Assembly: GCA_021234155.1 (NCBI GenBank)
Contig: JAJEKV010000094.1
Coordinates: 946,396-1,010,395 of the forward strand
Direction: 5' to 3'
Source: Isoetes taiwanensis
Lineage: Eukaryota; Streptophyta; Lycopodiopsida; Isoetales; Isoetaceae
Length of the DNA: 64,000 nucleotides
Shown here: piece by piece, positions 1-12,218 of the stretch
How the letters are laid out: the number at the start of each line of letters is the position of its first letter
How positions within the stretch are numbered: position 1 is the stretch's first letter
The notes under the pieces: generated by a model
Databases searched by the model: none
What the model was told of the DNA's origin: nothing
The model's input: only the letters and a program-made list of their open reading frames with translations
Made by a program: the position numbers and the translations under genes

Positions 1-339
1 AAGGCGAACCCCAAATACGTCCAAAACTGGGGGTTAATGTCAATGTGATGATAACCTGAATGCAAGTCTAAAGTAAAAAGATGGTCACTCGGTTGGACGG
101 TCAAGGCGATGTTACTGATAGTCTCATAACAAAAGGAGGTTTGAGCTAGAAAAGTATTCAGATGGCACAAGTCGAGAATGAGACGAAGCTTGTTGTTGGC
201 CTTGGGCACCACACCTAGGGGCGAGCAGAAAAAAGGCTTGTGATCAGAACTAATAGCAGACCCAGCCGCAATCAAATCCTTTATACCAGTGCAGACCGAT
301 GGTTTGAGCTGGACCAAGGGTGAGGGGGAGGGGAAGAAT
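1..339 (-). mobile_element. Retroelement reverse transcriptase fragment, cut by window edge
   Basis: Read on the minus strand, this stretch encodes the N-terminal fingers and palm of a reverse transcriptase. Visible blocks are PLGVVPKANNKLRLILDL, then a short linker, then LDLHSGYHHIDI and YLGF at the edge. In DIRS-like and related elements the palm motif is followed by YLGF-type wording, whereas Ty3 elements usually read TAF; this supports, but does not prove, a DIRS-like affiliation. The catalytic YxDD would lie outside the window. The Gag-like frame at 1022-1756 is upstream on the same strand, so both probably belong to one element. The frame is open from about 339 to 1. Role by family: copying element RNA into DNA. 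Confidence 0.8.
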
Positions 340-1021
340 GTCAAGGCAGAGAGTAACCATTCTGTATCCAATATCCAACACCATAGCAGAGGTACAAAAG
401 GACTGCCAAAAGTCAAAACAATTCCAAGCGATGTCGTGAGAAAGGTAGAAGGGGGGAAGGGGCCTGAAATTCTGAAAAACAATAAAAACAAAATGATTAA
501 CCATTACACAAGAAAACGAAACCGAAGCCACTAAGGAATAAGCATGGGGACAAAACGGACTAAGAAACGAAGCACAAAGAACTACCCATAGATGCAAAAA
601 TTACAGCGTGCGAACCAAGGGTAACCTAGATGAAAAACAAACAATGGAAGCCACGTAAAGTGAGAGAAATAAAATAGGAGACATAAAAGAAAAATGAGTG
701 AACAAATAACATGAAGAGAATGAACGAGTGGTAGTGAAAAATAAAAAGAAGAGCATAGGGTAAATAGAGAATATGAAAATAAGATATGAATGAAAAACGA
801 ATTGAGTAAATGGATAGATGGACGTAAATTGACGGGGAACTAATCAACCCAATTGAAATTTGAAAGGGAAAACACCTAATGCAACTTAACAAGGCAAGGT
901 CACCCCCAAACATGCCAGTCAAATGCAAAATGAGGTATGAAAATCAAACACGAGGACAACAAACATAAACACATTGGTATTGTCAACTTTAAAAAAGCAA
1001 CCAAAGATCATTATGTCGAAC
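340..1021. other. Internal retroelement spacer without a supported gene
   Basis: Lies between the Gag-like frame and the reverse-transcriptase frame of the minus-strand retroelement. Open frames here are AT-rich and lack recognisable motifs. It may hold a decayed middle ORF, but nothing is readable. Confidence 0.4.
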
Positions 1022-1756
1022 TCAAGGGTTAGCTACAGGTGGGCCCATGCTGGAAAAACCCGGTTTATAAAACAAAGCATTGGTTGGATTAAAATTTGGT
1101 AGTTTGAGCTGTTGGGGGCTAGGGGATAATAAAAGCCTGGCAGGGCAAGCAGCCGCACGATGATCTGGTCGCTGACAAATAAAACACAGCAAAGGATTAA
1201 CAAAGGATCTCTTCTTGGAGTTTTTGGAGTCCCACTCCATGGCCAACATTCGAGCAGCGCGAAGCCTCTTATCGTCCTCGCTAAGATGGACTAGATCACT
1301 CAATTCATAGCAATCAGCAACCTTCGACCCTTCTCGGTCCCTAATCAACACAAGATGCTTCCTATTCCGTAACAAAGTATTACCTTTATCGATCAGCTGC
1401 TTGACTGGGGTTCCAAAGCCTTTTGAAGTCGGAGCCTCCAAATCTGAAAACACATCTTCTACCTCATTCAAGAAGTCAAATTGCTTCATGTTGCCCTCGA
1501 ACTTCAAGACAGGTGTCCGACTCTTCTTGCTTTTACGCTCGACATCCTCCTGTAGCGCCGAAATTTTAGCCTCCAAATCTGCCAAATAATCTGTCTTTGC
1601 ATTGGCCAGCCGTACTTCCATAGCTTTTGCCCATGCCAGAGCTTCAGCAAGATCTGGGGCAGCGGGAGCAGCTGGGGCAGGAGGAGCACTCGATGGGCCG
1701 GCCTCCTCACGGCTCTCCATGGGTCGCTTACCAAGCCTAGTGCTTCCCCGAGTCAT
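1022..1756 (-). CDS. Gag-like nucleocapsid protein of a retroelement
   Basis: An intact 244-residue frame. It starts MTRGSTRLGKRP, has a Pro/Ala-rich segment (residues 20-40), a probable coiled coil (about 48-75, DLEAKISALQEDVERK), a helical middle, and one CCHC zinc knuckle at residues 191-204 (Cys191, Cys194, His199, Cys204; spacing C-x2-C-x4-H-x4-C). This knuckle binds nucleic acid in retroelement Gag proteins. The reverse-transcriptase fragment lies downstream on the same strand. The remainder of the protein does not resemble standard Ty1 or Ty3 Gag wording that I recognise, consistent with a less common retroelement group. The start is the first ATG of the frame. Its integrity suggests fairly recent activity. 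Confidence 0.72.
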   Translation of the reverse strand: MTRGSTRLGKRPMESREEAGPSSAPPAPAAPAAPDLAEALAWAKAMEVRLANAKTDYLADLEAKISALQEDVERKSKKSRTPVLKFEGNMKQFDFLNEVEDVFSDLEAPTSKGFGTPVKQLIDKGNTLLRNRKHLVLIRDREGSKVADCYELSDLVHLSEDDKRLRAARMLAMEWDSKNSKKRSFVNPLLCFICQRPDHRAAACPARLLLSPSPQQLKLPNFNPTNALFYKPGFSSMGPPVANP

Positions 1757-3334
1757 CTATCATGCCAAAGGTCAGTAAACAACCAGACAACCTACACAGA
1801 CATAACCTCATCACCTGCAACTGGCAGAGAAACTACCACCGCTACAGACCAGCTACAAGGCCACATCACAACTCAACATAGCAGAAAGGGGGAGGATGGG
1901 TCAGACAGAAACGGTGAGAAACAAACCCAAGAGCTTCAGTGAGACAACGAAATTGGAGAAACATGGAGCAGAAGAAACTGAGGCTGAGGCCAACAACACA
2001 GAGGGAGTAATCAGGAAAGACCGAGACAAAGGGGAGGGGCTCCAAACCGCAGAGAAGCCTGAAGCACCAGGACAGAATGGGGGTACAGACCCGCAGCCTC
2101 AGGGAGAGCTGGGGAAATTATGAAACAAAGGAGAGCAGGGCAAGGCGTGGCTCAGGCTGCTCAAGACAAATACTGCAACTGTAAACAAGAGCAAAAGAGA
2201 CACCAACTCACAAATCGATTGCATCCCAAACAAGCCCGGGCAAGAGCAGAGCCTCCGACCAGCTACGGGATATGCATTGATTGATAGGCTGCACAGGAGT
2301 CGTTAGAAGTAACACTGAGAAAGCCAAGACACAGCAAATTGCAAGAGGTCAGTCGCCCAGGGCCAGGAACTGCGCCAGATAGCAAACACCTACCGCAAAT
2401 CCTGCCTGGGGGATCCCGCTCAGCTCATGGGTCCGCCCAAGCGCAGCCAGGCAAAGAAGGCCGGGTCCGAATTGTGCAGAGGAGGGGGGGAAAGCCTGCA
2501 GACCAGCCCGGGCTCAAACAAGCAGACCACACCGACCAGCGAAAGCCTGGGTGCGAGCCAAACCCGGTCCAACCCATCCCAATCAGGTGAAAACACAACA
2601 GTAAACACCACAGTGGCCCCCTGCGAGGCTGAAGAAAGCTACTCTGCAGGGTAATATTGGAAACAAGGAACAGAGGTGCGGCGAACTAAAAGAGGGGAAC
2701 GAAGCAAAGCAAGACAGAGGGGACCATACAGAAGAACAACGACGTACCTGGGAAGGAGTGCTATCGTCACGAACTGGGAGGGGGACAAGCACCAAGAGGA
2801 GGCGACGAAGGGAGGCGACGAAGGGAGAGACGCTCTAAGATGGCTGATGGGGAATAGCAAGGGGGGCAGGACATAAATACACGACGGGGAGAGGACCATA
2901 CTTGGGATAGAACGGAACGTTTTTGTGAACGGTGACCTCGAAAGAACGGGTACGGCCAGGTCTCAGTATGGAACGGAACGGTCATTTTTGAAAAACCACT
3001 TAAAATTATCAGAAAGATCATTCTCTATCACAATATGACATCCAAATATGATAATTCATATGAATAAAGCTTTAAAATCCAGAAACAACTTAAGAATTAA
3101 CATAATAGGCAATAATGAATGTTTATAGAAGTGTTTAAGCAACAATTCATAATAACATAACTGGAGTTTGGGCTTAAGAAATACAAACTATTTCATGTTC
3201 ATACTAGCACTTGATCTCAAATTACTTTTGAAGCATCCAATGGATAAGCGCACCACCAAGAACATGAAGGCATATTAAATAGACACAACGCAAATTAATC
3301 TTCCATAAACAAATAATGGAAAGCAAGGTACTTA
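1757..3334. other. Retroelement 5' region and intergenic DNA
   Basis: The first ~900 bp are relatively GC- and purine-rich and lie upstream of the minus-strand Gag frame, so they are probably its leader or terminal repeat. Short open frames on both strands have no motif. From about 2907 to 2990 there are several GAACG boxes; from 3000 the sequence is AT-rich. No gene supported. Confidence 0.4.
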
Positions 3335-5585
3335 CTAATACATGGAAGCCACGCTACGTGTTCGTGATCGTATCCTACGAAGAACTTCAAGTTCTTCATC
3401 TTCTTCTTCTTCGATATCATTGTCAATTTCGTTCTCTGCATTGTTATCCTCCTCTTCATCACTATTGTTTGCTTCATTGTTCTTGTCCGCATTCTCAAAA
3501 CCAAAATCCATAACAGTCGGATAATCATGGTTAGATTCTTCTCCATCTGAAAGTTCTTGGAAATCTTCTTCTTGGGCACTTGGAAGATCATCTTCGCCTT
3601 CCTCATCATTTTCCTCATCGTCCATCCACCCAAGAGATACCGGATATCTTTTTGAAACTGGATTCATTGTCTTCGTCATCAATTGCAAATTAGAACTCAC
3701 AAACACAAGATCATTCAATCTTTGGACTCCAAGCCGCTTGCGTTTCTTGCTATGAATATGACCAAATCTACTAAAGATTTGTTCTACTGGAGAAGAAGCT
3801 GCATTTTGGCTCAATATCCGAGTTGCCAATGTCTGCAATAGTGGAGTAGAAGACCCATAGTTTTCCCACCACTCCACAGCATCAATGTGCTTCATATCAT
3901 CCATAGCATCACTACTAGCAAAGGAACCTTCTAGATTCCTGTACATGCGCAACTCTGCTCTTATTTTTCGCCGCTCCTCCTGATCAGGAACTAGCCTCAT
4001 TAATGTATTAGACCAGCCCTGAGAAACCTCATTGTCCTTCTCTTGTTTTGAATCGCGGAAACTCGATCAAGGACAAATGCAAAGACAATGCATATCGAGT
4101 GATAGGCTGTCCACCGCTAGTGCATATCTCTTCCAAATCACCAACTGCGGTACTATCCTTCTCTATACTGCGTGTGTATGCACTCATACGATCCAAACCT
4201 TCATATACTTTACCAATGCAAGGTTCCAATCCATCAACAAGACGAAGTAATTTAGTCATTCTAGCACCAATGCATCCAAGATGTTTTGCATCATTCCAGA
4301 AAGATTCATCAAAAGTGATGGAAATTGCTTCCAAACCTGTGTCAAAGCTCTGCAAAACGAAGAAATGAGGGATCTGTAAATAAGTGGCGAATGAAATCTT
4401 TACACTCTATGAGGCTCCAACATTAGAAAATTATAGCCAAAGCGAAAGTCACGCAATTTCACCAAATCTTTTTCTTGCTAATCCCGCTAAAACATAGCTA
4501 AAGTCTTAGTATGTGAGCTCACAAAAACAACTATTTTTCTTGCCTTCTCGATAATTGGAGCACACCAATCAAGATTACCAATATCCTTCATCATATTATT
4601 GATACAATGAGCAATGCAAGGGCTGAAGCATATGTGAGGATATTGGTCCCCAGAACATCCTTCCAAAAGATCTATTAGTGTTCTCACCATCGCCCACAAA
4701 TTGTATGACATTCTCAGGGCCTACAAATTCAACTGCCTCTTTCCATATAGTAACAAGATCCTCTGCTTTCTTTCCCAAACTTACATCATATGATTTCAAA
4801 AAGTAAACCTTGCCAGCAGAATAAACAACAATACCTTGCACACAACGAGAGCGACCATCTGTCCATCCATCTCCAATAATAGTGGCTCCATACCTCTTCC
4901 AAATTTCCCGTGCATTTCGCAAAAGCTCTTCCCCAAGCCTCTCCTTCTCTTCCTTGAGGAATGCACCCACAACCTGCTTACGATTAGGCAATCTATATGC
5001 AGGTCTATATGCAATAGCTTTACTCAGTGCCTCTTGAAAATATGGACATTCAATAATACGGAATGGGATATGGCTAGTATAGAAAGCCCTACAAAAAGCA
5101 GCATCTACCTCTTTCTTCTTTGATTTATCAAGCATAGCCACCATATCTTGTTGCTTAAATTTCTTTGAAATATGAGAAGTAGAAATTGTAAGAGAACAAC
5201 TACTAGCTGGTCTCTTAAAATAAGATTGCAAAGTATTACTTCCAGAAGCAGGAGAAGGATGCACATCAGAAACAGAAGTACCTATATGTGGAGTCCTTTC
5301 TCTAGAGGAAGATGTGCCAGTGCCACCTTCAAGAATAGGAGATGAACCCCAAAGCTTTTTTACTTTCCTAGCTTTTGCAGCATCCATCTCAGTTGCCATT
5401 TTCTTATACTTGTCCCGATCTTCATCAGGAATGCTTACAGGAGGCAACATCCTTGTTTGACTCATCATGTGTCAAATGTGCTCTAACTCTGTCTGGACCA
5501 CCTGTTTTTCGCTGCTTGCAAAATCTGCAAACCCAAGTCTTGTTGTCTATCTTGTCTACCTCATTCCACCAAATAGACAATTTCA
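3335..5585 (-). pseudogene. hAT-family transposase, BED finger plus DUF659, frameshifted
   Basis: Broken transposase gene read from about 5585 to 3335. An exon starting MKLSIWWNEVDKIDNK after a TTTTTGCAG acceptor carries a BED-type zinc finger (CRFC ... RAHL ... C). The next frame (5468-4596) contains the DUF659 region with GDGWTDGRS and the DDE-like block FVGDGENTN. Near 4670-4690 the frame shifts by one base, and the adjacent frame continues with CIAHCINNMMKDIG and EKARKIVVFVSSHT, typical of hAT transposases. Pieces at 4355-4029 and 4000-3335 follow; the latter holds the C-terminal dimerisation block (LATRILSQNAASSPVEQIFS) and then an acidic tail. A functional enzyme would cut and paste its element in the nucleus; this copy cannot be translated intact. 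Confidence 0.82.
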
Positions 5586-6484
5586 TGACTAATCTGCAAA
5601 AATGAGGACATACAAATACAAGTAAACATACAATTGCAGTAAACAATAGTGAAAAAAAAAAACATGAAATAGTGAAAAAAAAACATGAAAAGTGTGATGT
5701 TATGATAGAGCAAAGATTAGAAACATATGCAATACTCCACAAAGAGCAACGAGTTTTAGTCTAGCAATCTAGTATATCTAATGTTCAAGGGCAGATCCAA
5801 AGTGGTGTCATAAAGTACATAAATGGATAAATGGTGGAGTCCTTTCATTCATATACCACCCAAAACGATATTAAGCATAAGCTGCCTTGTGGGCCATGCT
5901 TCAGGTAATGAATAAGTGCTATGCTAGGCTCATAGATGTAGTCCATAAGTGATCAGAAGAGCTATGAATAGGATATGGAAGGGATCATTATAAGATAGTC
6001 CATTGATTTTCAAAGAGGGCCAGATTGTATAACCAGAGCTCTAGCAGATGGATTACAACAACTATTGGTCCTATCAACTTCAATCTATTACGATTCAACC
6101 CCCAGCCAACTGGTCCTATCAACTACAGATCGTATAACAACTTCAATCTGATCCTATAGCAAAATGTAACAGTAATGTAATAACAAATTCAAGATTACAC
6201 TAACCTGGAATTGAAGATTACACTAACCTGGAATTGTTCAAAGGCAGATGGTATGATTTGGATATCTGTTATAATCAGCTTTCGAAGCAATTTAATATAA
6301 TTTATACATATTTTCGTTTGAATTGCTTGTTTGTACTTGGATCCACCAGCATATATACTAACGATCATAAACAGCCGGATCCATAAACTCAGCATCCGGA
6401 TCCCTAAACAGCCAAGCTCGGTGCATCACAGACCTGCATTTCATAGCCATAAGCCACTTGGCATGGTTGAAAAAAATAGCCGGG

Positions 6485-6603
6485 TTCTTCAAATTCAGAG
6501 GATTACCGCTTTGTTCAGAGGATTACTGCTTTGTTCTTCAAATTCAGAGTTGCACGCTTTGTTCGGAGGATTACCGCTTTGTTCTTCAAATTCAGAGTTG
6601 CAA
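6485..6603. repeat. Short imperfect tandem repeats
   Basis: The phrases TTCTTCAAATTCAGAG, GGATTACCGCTTTGTTC and AGTTGCACGCTTTG recur three to four times in about 120 bp with small changes. This is replication-slippage type structure just inside the GAACG-rich stretch that flanks the hAT remnant. Confidence 0.7.
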
Positions 6604-7422
6604 AATCGAAGCGTCTCTTGGTCTGCAGTGCTTTTGGGCGTTTGGGGTTTGGGCTGCCGGATGATTTCCCCCCCTTTTTTTGTTCTAATTTGGTTTCTTT
6701 GAGAGTTTCGGTAGATCTTGGCAAAGAACGTTGTTCTGAACGCAAAATTTGAGGCAGAACGCCGTTCTAAACGGCCGTTCTTGCCAACACGGTTTTTTTT
6801 CCAATTTCGTCCGTTCAGCGTTCATCATCAGAACGCTTGGTCTGAAAAAACGTTTTTGTTCCATAATTTCCATAGAACATCAACTAACTCAAGAACCGGA
6901 TTTATCTGCTTATCTCAAAACGCAGATAAATCGTACATAGTGTGAAAATTGTAGCGTCGTACATCCTACATAGTAGCCATCCAATGGCTGTTTTGTTTTC
7001 CCCTTTTTCCTTCTGAAAAAGTGATTGTGGGAATCTAAATCTCTTCAACGACTTTCTTCCACAACAATTGCTAAGAAATTATCCAATGAATTGGGCATGG
7101 CTTGTAATTCACAGCATATATGTGATGTAATCTGCAATGGTGTATGAAACCTTGCATTAGTTTCAAGCTGTGACACCAAATGGTTAAATCTATGGAAGGG
7201 AGTCATATTTTTCTTTCAAAATCTGCATCAAATACATGTAAGCTCATAAACAACAAATCAGCAAATTTATGCAACTCAAATTCCTTCAACTAGACGAAGT
7301 ATAAGTGCAACATGGTTGTTTCATGGATGCACTATAGATTGACACGTCAATCCAATAAGCACGCATGAATCAGCTTTTTTATCATCAAAAGAGTAATAAT
7401 ATAAATATACAACTAGAAACGT

Positions 7423-7443
7423 GTGCCCGACGATGCCGGGCAC
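7423..7443. repeat. Perfect 7-bp stem hairpin
   Basis: GTGCCCG at 7423-7429 and CGGGCAC at 7437-7443 are exact reverse complements around a 7-base loop. Such hairpins are common at transposon ends; no other end feature was seen here. Confidence 0.5.
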
Positions 7444-7500
7444 TAGTGCACAAGTGGAATGGAATGTAGTGGAGTGTCTACGCTTAACAAGAATACTCAT

Positions 7501-7560
7501 TGCCTCATTTTTGAACCTTCCATCTCTTACCCACAAAGATTCGGCCTTTGTCGAGGTACT
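7501..7560 (+). repeat. Dispersed repeat, copy A
   Basis: These 60 bases match the reverse complement of 57161-57220 with only a few differences (shared core CTCTTACCCACAAAGATTCG). The two copies are 50 kb apart in opposite orientation, as expected for a transposon-derived sequence. It contains no reading frame of note. Confidence 0.8.
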
Positions 7561-7662
7561 AGTTCCCGGCAGGGATCAAAATCCAAAATAAATAAGGTTA
7601 TATACTGCAAACCTACTTACATACTTTGGTTTTCCAATAAACCATCTTCAAAAATCTGGTTT

Positions 7663-9594
7663 TCAGCCTCTTCTATGACGAGTATCAGACCATGTCTCAA
7701 ATACATCACCCCAGTTGATATCCTTTCGTAACGGGTACTCAATTCCAAACAACATATGTGCATACAAAGTATTCAAGCACATTTGGTTTCTCAAAGCCGT
7801 TTTCAGTATATTTTGCTTGGAAAATCCCCTTTCACATGCAGCACTACTAACTGGCATAAGCATCACAACTTGCCATAACTTCATCATGTCTGGATATCTC
7901 TCATACCAAATATTTCCATCCTCTTCTTTCACAGAGTTGCAAAACTGCCATGCTTCATGAATGCTACATGTAGGGCATGCAGCTGACAAAGCCTCCATGA
8001 ACATTTGAAGTTGATTCATGCACCCTTCACGACTAGCTACAGGACTTGCACCAACACAAAACACATCAACTAACTTCATCAAAGCAGCGGAAAACTTATT
8101 GAATTTATGTCTTGGAGTCAAACCTTTATCATGTGATTTTGGCTCAAACATTTTTGTTGCATTCCACCAAGCCATATCCATGTATCGCTCAATTCAGATT
8201 GTCTACTACAGATTGCACAAATGCCCGTCCAATCTGAACACAAGCCTTGTGAGAACCATCATTTTCTGGACAACTTCCTTCTACTGGTTCATAGCTTAAG
8301 GGGAATGAATGGACTAATATACCATTCCCTTGGTCATAATGCTCATAAAAACCATTCTGAACCTTGTCCATATATAATGCAACCTGAGTACAACCAAAAA
8401 CCAACTTCTGCATCTGTACCAGTCAAAAAACAGTTTTTTAACATATTTATGGTGAGATCCAAATCCCTACCAACTTCAATCATGCTCAAGTTTTCCTTTT
8501 GGAAACACTTACTCTAAGATATTTAACTGCCCACATACATCAGCCAAAAGTGCCACAACTTTTTATTACTTCGCCCTTGCTCAACCATCTAACCTCATAA
8601 GGCTAACTGATATTCATCTAAGAGGCCTTTAAACTCTTGCATATGAACACAGGAATGCGTAACATATTTGTACACCTTTGATGCCAACTTGTCAATCCAT
8701 TGAAACTCAGGTATGGACCGAGCTGCACTTTGTGTTGCCAATGCTTGTCTATGTGCCATACAATGAATTGACACCAGCCTTGGAACTTTAGCTTTCAGCC
8801 TTGCCACTAATCTAGTTTTATGCCCTACCATGACACTAGCACCATCACTAGCAAATCCAACAAGTTTACTAATCAACTTCCCATTCCTTAAACAACTCAC
8901 TAATGGCCTCCATCAAACATGCAGCTGTACCACTTTTCAATTCTACAATCTTATAAAACGTGGTTTTGATCTCTCCACCAGACTTTGGAAGGATAACATA
9001 AACAATCAAATGCTTTTCCTTTACAATATCTGTACTTTCATCTATGCAAATGCTAATAAAAGGGGCCGCTTGAATTTGTCGTTTAATGACATGTCTTGCT
9101 ACATCTCTCATCACAAACAACATCTCCTTCCCACTAGTTTCATTTGTGTAAGAACCATACACTTCTGGATTTGGAGCATTGGGAGTATTCAACTCAAACA
9201 AAAGCCCCATTAAAGGATGATAATTGCTTAAAGCAATATTTCTAGATGAAATGAAATGAAGTACCTTCATACCAACGACCACTTTTTGCTCATGTGCTCC
9301 AAGCTGGTTCTCCAAACTGCTCACCAATGGCTTCGTGCCTTTCTCTTTCACATTCCATTCCACCTCAGCAGCTTTATGATTAGAGCTCTTCTCATGTTTC
9401 CTAAAAGCAGTAGTTTGAAAAGTTGTGGCACCAGTAGAAGCATACAAATTACCATGCTTGGCCTTTTTATAAGATATGCACCACTTGCATTTTATTCTTC
9501 CTTCAGCATGAAGAATCCATGGATGTGGGCCTTGCCATTCTGGAATAAATTTCCTCTTGAACACTGTTGCATTTGAAACGGGAGTGTTGCACAT
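7663..9594 (-). pseudogene. hAT transposase, TTF zinc finger plus DUF4371, frameshifted
   Basis: Read from 9594 to 7663. The first frame (241 residues) has a TTF-type zinc finger (Cys36, Cys39, His67, His73) followed by a DUF4371-type core with ICIDESTDIVKEKHLIVYV, which holds the first catalytic Asp. It ends at 8869; the frame overlapping by about 30 bases continues with GFASDGASVMVGHKT (second Asp) and SIHCMAHRQALA. Another break follows, then 8181-7663 carries the hAT C-terminal dimerisation block VSSAACERGFSKQNILK. At least two shifts separate the domains, so this is a dead copy, or its sequence contains indel errors. It resembles the ZNF862/C17orf113-like branch of hAT transposases, distinct from the DUF659 copy at 3.3-5.6 kb. 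Confidence 0.82.
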
Positions 9595-10239
9595 GGAAAA
9601 AATTAACGGCTATATATAGCCAAATGGCAATTTTTGAAGGGGTATGGATATTTTTTGCGGCGAATTATATGAATAGGGGTTTTTTTTTTTTCTTAGAATC
9701 GCCTTACATAAATACAAATATGCCAATTTTCCTCAACATTTGCCAAAAACCATCATCCAATTAAATTGGGATTATGTCAACTCCAAAATCACGCCAACCT
9801 GCTATTGTCTTCTAGGGGGTTTTTGTTTTTTTTAATCTTTTTTTTTGGACTTCAAAAATAACATAAGGTTGCGATTCACGTGTGACTTTTCATATGCGAA
9901 TTGAAATATGCAGAAATGAAGAGCAAGTTGCTAACATAGATGAGACAAATATTGCTTGCTCAATAGATGATAATATTAGGTTTGATAATAACAAATTGCA
10001 TTATTTATGAGGCAATTCGCACTTCAAATTATCGATACATGGCACAAATATCATACAAAAATATCATATATTCCAATAAAACATTAAGGGATCAATCCAT
10101 GTTTTTCCACGATTTAACAAGGTGTGGTTCCATGTCACCGTTCTATCCAAATAAAGTAATGCAATCTAACACTTCACCCACCGGGCATCCCCATAGCCAA
10201 ATTATGCATAATAGACACAAACTTCACCGTAAAAATCAT
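9595..10239. other. AT-rich spacer
   Basis: Contains T runs (9680-9692, 9835-9850) and short frames without motifs. It may include the 5' end of the preceding hAT element, but no clear terminal repeat was found. Confidence 0.4.
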
Positions 10240-10737
10240 CTCATCCCAAAGTTTTTGATCGTAAGATGGTGGATTCGTGGGTCTGTGTTTGATTGTAGAA
10301 GCATTTGAGAGCATCATCATCCACTATGATTATATCATCCTTATTCTCGATACCAAGTTCGTCCATCATGTTACTCAAGTGTTTGATGAAGATAGGCTTG
10401 CTGTTGGATCCTTGGGATTAGTGAACTTCACACATTTGTTCTGATCCCAAAGGGTCAACCAATTTCTACGATTTCCCCGAGGCCTCCAAAGTATCCTTGA
10501 TGTTCCTTAGTTCCATGGATGACCAAATACCAACTTCGAAATAACCCTGAATGCCTCGCCTAGCATCTCCTTCAAGCGCGGCCGATAGATCCACTTGGTG
10601 TTTGATTCTACCGGTGTCTGATGAAACCGTTTCTCTAGCCACTTTATTTTTTTAGGAAAAGTCTTGCAAAGGACTCCGCTTAGGTCGAACACCACAACCT
10701 TCTTAGAAACGCCAATGGAAGCTGAAACATCAAACAT
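10240..10737 (-). pseudogene. FCP1/NIF-like HAD phosphatase domain fragment
   Basis: The minus-strand frame from 10737 reads KKVVVFDLSGVLCKTF, the HAD motif I region of plant FCP1-homology proteins; the usual second Asp (DxD) is Ser here. It continues with WIYRPRLKEML. A one-base shift near 10540 restores VGIWSSMELRNIKDTL, corresponding to HAD motif II (Ser after IWS). Further down, DDIIIVDDDALKCFYN (about 10350-10280) matches motif III. Family members are Mg-dependent phosphatases acting on phosphoproteins, but this piece is frameshifted and lacks the normal nucleophile pattern. It lies at the 3' end of a run of decayed exons on the same strand, so it may be a captured domain or the C-terminus of that gene. 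Confidence 0.6.
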
Positions 10738-11345
10738 GTATCCGGGGCAGCAAGATACGATAACACAAACAATACAAACGCCAAGCGTGATTTGAAATAG
10801 TCATAACCAAATCCCGCCGTGATTTAGTTTGACAACGAAAAATAATCAAAGCGCTTTGGCGGCGATTTAATTCAAAGGTAATACAAAATTAAATCACGCT
10901 GCGTGGCGCTATTTAAAATAAGCAAGGCCATACCTATCATCTTCGGTTTATTTCGGGCCATCAAGGCCATTCTCCCCCTCCACCCTTTAATCTTCGTCTT
11001 CTTACGATTTGTTAGAATTGTTATTTTCTATTAGTTCCATTGCGTCCTTCACAACCCGACATTATTTTACTATTGATTTGGCAAACCTGTGAATCACTAG
11101 AGCCGCCTTCGTTGCCTTCATTTTCGGTTTCCCTGCCAATTATTTCATTGTTAACCCGTGAATCTACTCTATTGTTGCTTGCATCACCCGCAATGTGGGC
11201 AAGGATATTCCCCCAAGTTCGCCGCCATCACGATTACTTTGAGCAACCAGTTTAGCGGCTATTTGTTCATTAATGCTTTCCTTATCATGCTGCGGATTAC
11301 TAGTTCCCTCTCCGGGAGCAACGCCCACTTTCGAATTGGACAAGT

Positions 11346-11744
11346 CTACGAGACTTTTGATTGGTTGATGATTTCAGGGTTGCCATAAGGGCCTTTAGGA
11401 GACTTGGCAAGCACATGCATGAGGAATGGTTCAAGAAAGTCTTTGGCCTGCTCATCACTCACAAAGCAGTGACATCTTCTTGCATCCATAAGAGCCTCTC
11501 GGCAATATAACCTCCAACATGAAGCTCCAAGCGTTTGTATCAATTGGAGCAAATGCCTCGACGAATGGCACCATAGACGGGGAAATCCATTTTTATTTAA
11601 GGGGCCCTTCTCCTTAGTTTGTAGCTCGTGCTTGATTTCCCCACTTAGGGAGGGGGTCCCGATCCTCATCCTCTTCCTCGACTCATCCTCGCTCGACCGT
11701 GATCCCGATCCGTATGAAAGAATATAGTCCTTAAGTCCGATCAT
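11346..11744 (-). pseudogene. Uncharacterised decayed exon
   Basis: Open for 132 codons, with an N-terminal MIGLKDYILSYGSGSRSS and a basic stretch (ESRKRMRIG). A neighbouring frame gives PFVEAFAPIDTNAWSFML, which looks equally protein-like, implying a one-base shift inside an exon. No family recognised. It belongs to a series of minus-strand coding-like pieces between 10.2 and 15.0 kb. Confidence 0.35.
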
Positions 11745-11903
11745 CTAGAAGAAAACATTCCCATGCACGCTATTGTCACCCTTGGCCTTAGCAATATCAT
11801 ATTCCTCGCCCGACAAAGATGGATATCATAATAAAGATCACATGTGCCATCTTCCGCTCTGCTTCGCTCATTATCCTTAACATCATATATTAGGCATCCC
11901 TCC

Positions 11904-12218
11904 CTAATAACTTTGAGGCACCTGCATCATGAGCAAAGCAGATAGTGCATGCAGATGTGACTCACCCAAGGACAAACGATGACAATAGTGAAGGACCTCT
12001 CGGTCAATCCTATACAAATTGGTAAAGAAGCTAATGTAGTCCTTAAGGTTCATGCCCATATCTCCCTCTCCCACCCCCGCCATCCAACACAAAGAGTGAT
12101 ATATTTTAAGGCCGGAAGTTGAATCGGCAAAGAGACCTTTGTACCCAATGGAGACTGAATACCGGGATGCTGTCGCTTCTCCAAGAATCTTCTTCACAAG
12201 GGCCACTTTTCTTCTCAA
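11904..12218 (-). pseudogene. Uncharacterised decayed exon
   Basis: A 104-residue frame with helical wording (LKDYISFFTNLYRIDREVLH, then a His-rich segment). The phrase NLKDYISF echoes GLKDYILS in the next piece at 11744, hinting at an internal duplication in the same protein. No known family recognised. Confidence 0.35.

Larger units (their letters stand above)
5586..7662. other. Intergenic DNA between two hAT remnants
   Basis: AT-rich, with short A runs near 5650-5690 (a short AAACATGAAA motif repeated). It contains the direct repeats at 6485-6603, the GAACG-rich stretch at 6719-6870 and the repeat at 7501-7560, listed separately. No gene supported. Confidence 0.4.
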
